This document shows positions 1 through 5,138 of a stretch of DNA of 5,138 nucleotides, one piece after another. Made by a program: the position numbers and the translations under genes. The number at the start of each line of letters is the position of its first letter. Positions within the stretch are counted from its first letter, which is position 1. The notes below the pieces were generated by a model. That model searched no databases and was not told the origin of the DNA. It saw only the letters and a list, made by a program, of their open reading frames with translations. Location: assembly GCF_025362455.1 (NCBI RefSeq), contig NZ_JANYGJ010000269.1, positions 1 to 5,138 of the forward strand, in the 5' to 3' direction. The stretch comes from Deinococcus sp. GTDB taxonomy: Bacteria > Deinococcota > Deinococci > Deinococcales > Deinococcaceae.

Positions 1-2
1 CC

Positions 3-1371
3 TCCTCGCTGCGGCCCTGGCTCTCGGTGCTGCTGCCGCTGACGGCGCTGGGACTGCTGCCGTGGTCTATCTGCGCCGCGCAGGTGCTGGCGCTGACGCT
101 GGCCCGGCTCAGCGACGACAGCCGCAGCGTCGGCTGGCTGCTGGTCGTGCTGGGCGCCACGGCGGCGGCGCTGACCCAGTGGCCGAACCTGTACCTGACC
201 GGCACCTTCTGGGCTTATGGCCTGGCGCTGGGCACCGGGGCGCTGCTGAGCCTGGGCGTGCTGGAAGGCGGGCGCTGGATAGGCATGGTGCCCGGCCTGG
301 TCGTGCTGCTGGTGGCGCCGACCCCAATTGGACTGGCGGCGCTGCTGCTGAGCGCCCTCTCGCTGGCGGGGATGGACAGCCGCGCCCACCGCTCGCTGGA
401 GCGAGGCGCCGCTTTGGTGGGCGTGCTGGGCACCGTGATAGGACTGGTGGCCGTCGTCGGTGCGCTGAGCCTGCTGCTGCCAACTCCCACACCAGTCACG
501 AGGAGTCCAGCCAGCATTGCCGTACCTGCGCCGCCGAGGCCCGTTGCCTCTCAGCCACTGCCGCAGGTCACCGGGGGGCCGGGGCCACTCAGGCCGCGCA
601 CCCGCAGCGTGGTGCGGGGAAGCTCAGCCGCATTGTTCGAGACCCTGACGCCGCTGGCGGGCCTGCTGCTGGTGATCTGTATCTGGCTGACGCTGCGGCG
701 GGCGCAGGCAAAGAAACTCATCGAGGGCAAGAGCAACTGGACCGATTACGTCGCGGTGGCGGGCATGGCAGCGCTGCTCATCATGCTGCTCATCCTCAGC
801 CTGGGCGTGCGCGGTGGCGGTGGCGGATCGGCAGGCGAGGCGGTTACCGGTACGCTACCGACAGAAGCGGGTGCGCCGGTCCGGCCCAGCCTAGAGACGA
901 CGGTGCAGAGTCCCGGCGGCGCTCTGTTTCTGAACGTCCTGGCCGTGCTGGCGGTGCTGATCTTCGGCGCTATGGCCGTGCTGCTGTGGAAGCTTCAGCC
1001 GCCCCGCACCGCGCTGGCGGGGAAAGAGAGCGAGGCGCTGGACGAAGCACCCGCTTTACCACCATCCGCCCCACCGCCCCCCGCGCCGCTGCACCGGGTC
1101 CGGCTGGCCTGGCAGCGGGCCGAGCGCGAGCTGAGCCGGTCAGGGCTGGGCCGCAGTGCCAGCGAGACGCCGCAGGAGGCGACGCGCCGCTGGGCACAGG
1201 CGCTCCCTGACGCCGCCGCCGAACTGAGCACCCTGAGCGCCCTCTACCAGCCGGTGCGCTACGGTGGTGTGGTGGGCGAGACCGATGCCGACCAGGCCGA
1301 TGCCGACCTGGCCGAGACTGCCGCCGCGCACATCATCCAAACCGTCCAGCAGCACTCCAGCGAGGCGCCCC

Positions 1372-1379
<8 letters not shown>
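3..1379 (+). CDS. Multi-pass membrane protein with C-terminal DUF4129 domain (5' end probably outside the window)
   Basis: Integral membrane protein of unknown biochemical role, encoded directly ahead of a MoxR ATPase and a DUF58 protein. The frame is open from base 3 to the TGA at 1377-1379. The first possible start inside the window is GTG 27, but it has no ribosome binding site, so I treat the gene as 5'-truncated. Numbering from GTG 27 (450 aa), hydrophobic stretches lie near residues 1-26, 36-50, 57-80, 88-114, 126-152, 204-223, 240-260 and 299-322, giving about eight membrane segments. A Pro/Thr-rich linker lies at 152-190, a Gly-rich stretch at 263-268 and a Pro-rich linker at 345-354. 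Residues about 355-440 resemble DUF4129: an Arg-rich helix, then SETPQEATRRW, then LSALYQPVRYGG. DUF4129 often occurs at the C-terminus of transglutaminase-type membrane proteins or next to MoxR/DUF58 genes. No catalytic domain is visible here. The function is inferred from context only. Confidence 0.8.
1281..1310 (+). repeat. 15-base tandem repeat, two units, in the DUF4129 gene
   Basis: Bases 1281-1295 and 1296-1310 are adjacent 15-base units matching at 13 of 15 positions. They encode TDADQ and ADADL, an acidic Ala/Asp stretch just after the conserved RYGG segment near the protein C-terminus. The unit length keeps the reading frame, so copy number could vary without a frameshift. It is a small internal duplication and probably neutral. 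Confidence 0.6.
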
Positions 1380-2319
<940 letters not shown>

Positions 2320-3447
2320 ATGCTGCTGACGCTGCTGTACGCCGGGTTGCTGCTGCTGATGCTGGCGGCAGTCTGGGCGCTGTGGCGGCGGGCACCGGGC
2401 GCCGAACTCGTGCGCGAGCTGCCTGCCCAGGGCTTCGAGGGCCGCTCCACCGAGATGACGGTGCGCCTGACGCTGAGCACCCGGCTACCGACCCGTGTCC
2501 GACTCGACGACCCCGCACCGCTGAGCGTCGTACCGGAGAGCAGCCTGGGCGTGGGCGGGCTGGTCTGGGGCCGTGAGAGCATCGAGCACCGCACGCGGCT
2601 GACCCTGGGCAGGCGCGGCGAGTTCGAGTGGGCGCCGCCCCGGCTGCACTGGGCCGATCCCTTCGGGCTGTTCTGGCGAAGCGCCGAGCTGCCCGCAGAC
2701 TCGTCCACGGTCAGCCGCCTGACGGTCTACCCCGGCACGCACGCTCTGAGTCTGCCCGCGCTGCTGCGCCCGCTGCTCTCGGAGGGCGAGCTGAGCCAGG
2801 CGCTGGGCCTGGACGACCCGATCAGTCTGCGCGGCGCCAGGCCGTATGTGCCGGGCGACCCGCCGGGCCGCATCCACTGGCGGCTGAGTGCGCGAACGGG
2901 CAGCGTGATGGTCCGCGAGCTGGAGCGCACCGCCCAGAGCAGCCTGCAACTGCACCTGGACCGCAGCGGCGGCGAGATCTATCTGGACAGCGCCGTGCGG
3001 CTGGCCGCCAGCCTGGTCCGCGAGGCGCTGGAACTGGGCTTGCCGGTGAGCGTCAGTGACGATGCTGGAACTTCTCCGCCTGGCAGCAGCCCGGAGGCGT
3101 TGCAACTGGCTTTAAGTCGCCTGGCGCGAATGCAGCCCACCTCCGCTGGCCAGGCGCTCAGCATTCCCACGCCCCGGCCCGGCAGCAATTTGATCGTGCT
3201 GACGAAAACGGCGCCGGAGCCGCTGGTCAGGGCGGCCATGCTCGCGCGCGCCGGAGCCAGCCGGGTGGTGATCGTCGCCATTCCGGAGGGCTTTTACCTG
3301 GAGCCGGGCGAGTCGCCGCGCCGCCAGTGGGCCGGGCTGCCGCCGCAACTCAAAAAGCTGGAGGCGCGGGCCGGAGTGCTGCAAGGCGCGGGCGTGCTGG
3401 TGTTCGTGCTGCGCGGGAATATGAGCGTGATTCGGCTGGGGGGTTGA
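2320..3447 (+). CDS. DUF58 domain-containing protein, probable MoxR partner
   Basis: A 375-aa protein with a hydrophobic N-terminal segment (residues about 1-22, followed by WRR) that probably anchors it in the membrane with the rest in the cytoplasm. DUF58 hallmarks are DPFGLFWR at 113-120, YPGT at 137-140 and the signature RPYVPGDPPGRIHW at 174-187, followed by SARTGSVMVRELE (190-202). A vWA-like region follows, but the expected DxSxS metal site reads D214-R-S216-G-G218, so the last Ser is missing. Many DUF58 proteins have a two-helix N-terminal hairpin, whereas this one shows one clear helix. The ATG directly abuts the TGA of the MoxR gene, with GGGG at 2311-2314 as a weak ribosome site; this is typical of translational coupling. 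DUF58 proteins are believed to work with MoxR ATPases. The last twelve codons recur in degenerate form at 5050-5083. The gene ends 8 bases from the convergent tetR stop. Confidence 0.93.
   Translation: MLLTLLYAGLLLLMLAAVWALWRRAPGAELVRELPAQGFEGRSTEMTVRLTLSTRLPTRVRLDDPAPLSVVPESSLGVGGLVWGRESIEHRTRLTLGRRGEFEWAPPRLHWADPFGLFWRSAELPADSSTVSRLTVYPGTHALSLPALLRPLLSEGELSQALGLDDPISLRGARPYVPGDPPGRIHWRLSARTGSVMVRELERTAQSSLQLHLDRSGGEIYLDSAVRLAASLVREALELGLPVSVSDDAGTSPPGSSPEALQLALSRLARMQPTSAGQALSIPTPRPGSNLIVLTKTAPEPLVRAAMLARAGASRVVIVAIPEGFYLEPGESPRRQWAGLPPQLKKLEARAGVLQGAGVLVFVLRGNMSVIRLGG
3409..3442 (+). repeat. Direct repeat copy 1: 3' end of the DUF58 gene
   Basis: This stretch encodes the tail LRGNMSVIRLG of the DUF58 protein. 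It matches 5050-5083 at 29 of 34 bases without gaps. Of the five differences, three fall in third codon positions. The match may continue through the stop region if two bases are missing from the second copy. Together the two copies bracket the tetR-SDR pair; their starts are 1641 bases apart. Confidence 0.7.
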
Positions 3448-3455
3448 GGAATGCT

Positions 3456-4019
3456 TCAATCGTCAATGAGCGCTTGAAGATGACGCGCACTGAGCGTTAA
3501 TACCAACTCCGGGTCGTGCGTGAGCGCCGGGCTCTGAATGACAAAGCGGGTCATCGCCAAGCCCATCAAGTGAGCGACAACAAGCCCGGCGCGGGTCTGA
3601 GCCTGCGGACCTCCCAGCCATTCAGCCAGCGGCGCGACAAACTGCTGATCCAAGCTGGTTCGCAGAAGGCTAGTCGCTGGCTCACCGGTCACCGACCGCA
3701 GCAGCGCCAGCAACGGATCAAGGTCGCTGGACTCCTCAGTTTTGCTCAAGACGGTAGCAGCCAGCCGAAAACCCAGATCAGCTCGCTCACCGCCCAGAAA
3801 CGCCGCCACTGAAAACTGCTCGCTCACGGCCTGCCGGAACAACTCATCCTTGGAACCGAAGTAGCGGTTGACCAGGGCGACGTTGACTCCAGCCGCCGCT
3901 GCGATGTCACGCAGCCCGGTGGGGGCGTAACCGTTGGCCGCGAATTGCCGTTTGGCCGCTTTCAAGAGGGCCGCACGGGTCAGTGCTGCGGTGTGGCCAG
4001 CGGGTGGAGGGGGAGACAT
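3456..4019 (-). CDS. TetR/AcrR-family transcriptional repressor
   Basis: A DNA-binding one-component regulator of 187 aa, normal for the family. The N-terminal helix-turn-helix domain spans about residues 10-60, with TGLRDIAAAAGVNVALVNRYF at 34-54 containing the turn and recognition helix, followed by the typical GSKDEL. The C-terminal ligand/dimer domain (about 80-187) includes DPLLALLRSVTGEP and AGLVVAHLMGLAMTRFVIQS, resembling the TetR C-terminal domains in which a dimerisation helix pair follows. I chose ATG 4019. A GTG at 4049 in the same frame would place an operator inside the gene and has no clear ribosome site. No Shine-Dalgarno precedes ATG 4019, but TACACT at 4031-4026 lies six bases upstream, which fits a leaderless transcript. 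The gene is divergent from the SDR gene and convergent with DUF58. It most likely represses itself and the SDR by binding the two 18-base palindromes between them. Ligand unknown. Confidence 0.94.
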   Translation of the reverse strand: MSPPPPAGHTAALTRAALLKAAKRQFAANGYAPTGLRDIAAAAGVNVALVNRYFGSKDELFRQAVSEQFSVAAFLGGERADLGFRLAATVLSKTEESSDLDPLLALLRSVTGEPATSLLRTSLDQQFVAPLAEWLGGPQAQTRAGLVVAHLMGLAMTRFVIQSPALTHDPELVLTLSARHLQALIDD

Positions 4020-4025
4020 TCGCTC

Positions 4026-4031
4026 AGTGTA
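4026..4031 (-). promoter_or_regulatory. Candidate -10 box of tetR, leaderless layout
   Basis: On the minus strand TACACT (TANNNT form, four of six matches to TATAAT) is followed by six bases and then the tetR ATG at 4019, so transcription would start at or next to the start codon. No convincing -35 box is seen at 16-18 bases upstream. The box overlaps the outer arm of operator 1, so a bound repressor would block it, giving autoregulation. Inferred from sequence only. Confidence 0.45.
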
Positions 4032-4045
4032 AACAGCCGTTGACA
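4028..4045. promoter_or_regulatory. TetR operator 1 (imperfect palindrome)
   Basis: TGTAAAC-AGCC-GTTGACA is an inverted repeat with 7-base arms and a 4-base spacer, carrying one mismatch (G at 4042 where a perfect arm has T). It shares 17 of 18 bases with operator 2. It lies 9 bases upstream of the tetR ATG and contains the SDR -35 hexamer TTGACA at 4040-4045. Its outer arm overlaps the candidate tetR -10 box. Occupancy should therefore affect both divergent genes. The TetR-type palindrome next to a tetR gene supports the assignment. Confidence 0.8.
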
Positions 4046-4068
4046 ACACTGCATCCGCCCTTTAAACT
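4040..4068 (+). promoter_or_regulatory. Sigma-70-type promoter of the SDR gene
   Basis: A perfect -35 hexamer TTGACA (4040-4045) is followed by exactly 17 bases and a -10 candidate TAAACT (4063-4068, four of six matches to TATAAT). The predicted transcription start is near 4075, at the first bases of operator 2. The -35 box is embedded in operator 1, so the promoter is bracketed by two repressor sites. The messenger leader before ATG 4144 would be about 69 bases. Confidence 0.65.
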
Positions 4069-4073
4069 CGGCG

Positions 4074-4091
4074 TGTAAACAGCCGTTTACA
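4074..4091. promoter_or_regulatory. TetR operator 2 (perfect palindrome)
   Basis: TGTAAAC-AGCC-GTTTACA has perfect 7-base inverted arms around a 4-base spacer. It lies 46 bases centre-to-centre from operator 1, and 15 consecutive bases (4073-4087) match 4027-4041. It covers the predicted SDR transcription start, so a bound repressor would block initiation. As the perfect copy it is probably the higher-affinity site. Confidence 0.82.
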
Positions 4092-4093
4092 TT
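4088..4093 (+). promoter_or_regulatory. Alternative -10-like box before ATG 4099
   Basis: TACATT (TANNNT form) extends the outer arm of operator 2 and is followed by five bases and an ATG at 4099 that is in frame with the SDR. This mirrors the tetR side, where TACACT precedes ATG 4019 by six bases. It could give a leaderless SDR message with 15 extra N-terminal residues. There is no matching -35 box, so it ranks below the TTGACA/TAAACT promoter. Confidence 0.25.
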
Positions 4094-4130
4094 TGCCTAT
4101 GACGTGGCGTTTTTCACAGGCACGAGGCGC

Positions 4131-4136
4131 AGGAGG
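4131..4136 (+). promoter_or_regulatory. Ribosome binding site of the SDR gene
   Basis: AGGAGG is a full-strength Shine-Dalgarno sequence, seven bases before ATG 4144. It is the main reason for choosing 4144 over the in-frame upstream candidates TTG 4093 and ATG 4099. It is by far the strongest ribosome site in the window, unlike the weak GAGG/GGGG sites of the operon genes. Confidence 0.85.
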
Positions 4137-4143
4137 AGCGACG

Positions 4144-5007
4144 ATGACGCGAAGTCAGCAACCGGGTGAGCGGGTGGCGCTGGTCACCGGAGCTTCAAGT
4201 GGTATTGGCCTGGCAGCAGCGACGGCGCTGTCCACAGCGGGTTTTACCGTTTACGCTTCAGCCCGGAAAACCGAGGATTTAAAGCGGCTTGAGGCATCTG
4301 GGCTGCGCACGGTACGCCTTGATGTCACGGATGAAGCCTCAATGGTGGCTGCGCTGGCGCAGATCAACGCGGAGACTGGCCCGGTCAGCGTGCTCGTCAA
4401 CAATGCAGGATACGGCCTGAACGGTCCTACCGAAGAACTCGATCTGGTCGAGGTCAGGCGAGAATTCGAGACCAACGTGTTTGGCCCCCTCCGGCTGAGC
4501 CAGTTGGTGCTGCCGGGGATGCGGGGACAAGGGTGGGGACGCATCATCAACGTCGGCTCTGTTGGTGGCAGCTTCACTGCGCCGGGCGCCGGGGCGTACC
4601 ACGCCAGCAAATACGCCGTTGAGGCCCTGTCGGACGCCATGCGAATGGAGGTCGCACCGTTTGGAGTTCGGGTGGTGCTGATCAAGCCGACTGGCGTGCA
4701 TACCGAATTCGCGGGCAAGCTCAGCCAGACGGTACGCCAGACTGGCGCACAGAGCCCCTACGCCTCATTCAATCGCAACATGAACCGGGTGGTCGAGCGT
4801 ATGTTCGCGGGTCGCGCGCCGGGCATTATCCAGCCGATTCAGGTCGCGCAGGCCATCGTACAGGCAGCCAGCGCCGCGAGGCCGCGCTCCCGGATGGTCG
4901 TCGGGCTCAGCGGCCACTTCTACCTCATGCTGCGGCGACTTTCCAGTGATCGGTTGTGGGACGCCTTGATGCGGCTCCAGTTTCCGGTGACGCCTCCCCG
5001 AAGCTGA
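4144..5007 (+). CDS. Classical short-chain dehydrogenase/reductase (SDR), TetR-controlled
   Basis: NAD(P)-dependent oxidoreductase of 287 aa, cytosolic, substrate unknown. Rossmann-fold motifs are cofactor loop TGASSGIG at 15-22, Asp60-Val61 contacting adenine, and NNAG at 86-89. The catalytic tetrad is Asn111, Ser139, Tyr152 and Lys156 with normal spacing. Arg41 after the second strand (ASAR) suggests NADPH preference. The usual PG motif after the sixth strand reads KPTGVHT (181-187), a small deviation. Beyond the core the protein has an Arg-rich tail (about 245-287) with a hydrophobic GHFYLMLRR segment, longer than minimal 250-aa SDRs and like 17-beta-hydroxysteroid-dehydrogenase-type members. 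ATG 4144 follows AGGAGG; ATG 4099 would add 15 residues. It ends in tandem TGA TGA. Divergence from tetR and the two operators imply repression lifted by a ligand, perhaps the substrate or a related toxic carbonyl compound (inference). Confidence 0.94.
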   Translation: MTRSQQPGERVALVTGASSGIGLAAATALSTAGFTVYASARKTEDLKRLEASGLRTVRLDVTDEASMVAALAQINAETGPVSVLVNNAGYGLNGPTEELDLVEVRREFETNVFGPLRLSQLVLPGMRGQGWGRIINVGSVGGSFTAPGAGAYHASKYAVEALSDAMRMEVAPFGVRVVLIKPTGVHTEFAGKLSQTVRQTGAQSPYASFNRNMNRVVERMFAGRAPGIIQPIQVAQAIVQAASAARPRSRMVVGLSGHFYLMLRRLSSDRLWDALMRLQFPVTPPRS

Positions 5008-5028
5008 TGAACCGGCGGCGATCATCGC

Positions 5029-5087
5029 GACTACGCCGACCGGCTGATCCTGCGCGGCAACATGAACGTGGTGCGGCTGGGGGTGAG
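5029..5087 (+). pseudogene. Remnant of a DUF58 gene 3' end
   Basis: Read in the frame of 5050, this stretch gives DYADRLILRGNMNVVRLGVS, whose LRGNM-V-RLG portion matches the C-terminus of the complete DUF58 protein (residues 364-374). In the intact gene GGG GGT TGA ends the protein; here two bases are missing and the equivalent TGA (5084-5086) is out of frame. Upstream of 5050 the similarity fades, so no more of the DUF58 protein is recognisable. It is most simply a displaced or duplicated gene tail. It could instead be the end of a distant paralog whose body was deleted. Confidence 0.45.
5050..5083 (+). repeat. Direct repeat copy 2: DUF58 3'-end sequence
   Basis: Matches 3409-3442 at 29 of 34 bases in the same orientation. 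The differences are G/C and T/A or T/C type changes, mostly leaving the encoded residues the same or similar (Ser to Asn, Ile to Val). It marks the far side of the tetR-SDR segment. Confidence 0.7.
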
Positions 5088-5138
5088 CATCGGGCGGATC
5101 AGCCACCCTGCCGATGCGCCCCACGCCCCGGCCTGCCA

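Larger units (their letters stand above)
5008..5138. other. Region after the SDR gene, no complete gene
   Basis: After the tandem stops at 5005-5010 the same frame stays open from 5011 to the window end without a supported start. The only recognisable content is the DUF58-tail remnant at 5050-5083. Bases 5013-5038 can form a weak GC stem (CGGCG with CGCCG) around the small palindrome GCGATCATCGC at 5018-5028. It has no T-run, so I do not call a terminator. Whatever gene follows lies outside the window. Confidence 0.5.

Noticed and set aside
62..1210. A long plus-strand open frame (382 codons) overlapping the DUF4129 gene in another frame
   Set aside because: It is Arg/Gly/Ala-rich with no motifs; the other frame encodes a clear membrane protein with a recognisable C-terminal domain.
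1264..1371. N-terminal extension of the MoxR protein from a start at 1264
   Set aside because: The extra 36 residues are Pro/Arg/Ser-rich and unlike the family, overlap the DUF4129 gene coding region, and the start at 1372 has GAGG at a good distance.
3454..3479. Possible terminator hairpin between the convergent DUF58 and tetR genes (CTTCAA / TTGAAG)
   Set aside because: The stem is only six bases with a 14-base loop, is not GC-rich, has no T-run and lies within the tetR coding end.
4020..4049. GTG 4049 as the tetR start (ten extra residues)
   Set aside because: It would place operator 1 and the candidate -10 box inside the gene, and no clear ribosome site precedes it.
4093..4143. TTG 4093 as the SDR start
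   Set aside because: It lacks a ribosome site and adds residues not needed by the SDR fold; AGGAGG before ATG 4144 is far stronger evidence.
5013..5038. Possible terminator after the SDR gene (CGGCG / CGCCG with inner GCGATCATCGC)
   Set aside because: The stem is short and interrupted and no T-run follows on either strand.

Overview
The window is a high-GC bacterial segment with very dense coding. The operon part is strongly G+C-rich; hand counts of single 60-base lines run from about 63 to 82 %. Gene content, Leu/Ala/Arg/Pro-rich proteins and TANNNT boxes placed 5-6 bases before ATG codons (a leaderless-transcript layout common in Deinococcus) make a Deinococcus-like organism my best guess. 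No marker gene proves it.

Bases 1-3447 hold three tightly coupled plus-strand genes. First is the 3' part of a multi-pass membrane protein ending in a DUF4129 domain. Next is a MoxR-family AAA+ ATPase, whose ATG lies inside the end of the first gene (8-base overlap). Last is a DUF58 protein, whose ATG directly follows the MoxR stop. MoxR + DUF58 + DUF4129, often with a transglutaminase, is a widespread module thought to work as an envelope-associated ATPase/chaperone with vWA-like partners. No transglutaminase gene is visible here, and the operon promoter lies outside the window.

Bases 3456-5007 are a separate divergent pair: a minus-strand TetR-family repressor, convergent with the DUF58 gene and 8 bases from it, and a plus-strand classical short-chain dehydrogenase/reductase (SDR). 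Their shared 124-base gap carries two copies of an 18-base operator. The promoter-proximal copy overlaps a consensus TTGACA -35 box of the SDR promoter and a candidate -10 box of tetR. The second copy sits at the predicted SDR transcription start. This is a self-contained, probably autoregulated, inducible enzyme cassette.

Bases 5008-5138 hold no complete gene. They contain a degenerate second copy (29 of 34 bases) of the extreme 3' end of the DUF58 gene, displaced to the far side of the tetR-SDR pair. The pair is therefore bracketed by direct repeats of the DUF58 tail and is lower in GC than the operon in the lines I counted (about 60-68 %). The simplest reading is that the cassette was inserted at, or exchanged through, the 3' end of the DUF58 gene. 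This is the most noteworthy structure in the window. I found no RNA genes, CRISPR arrays, transposases or clear terminators.
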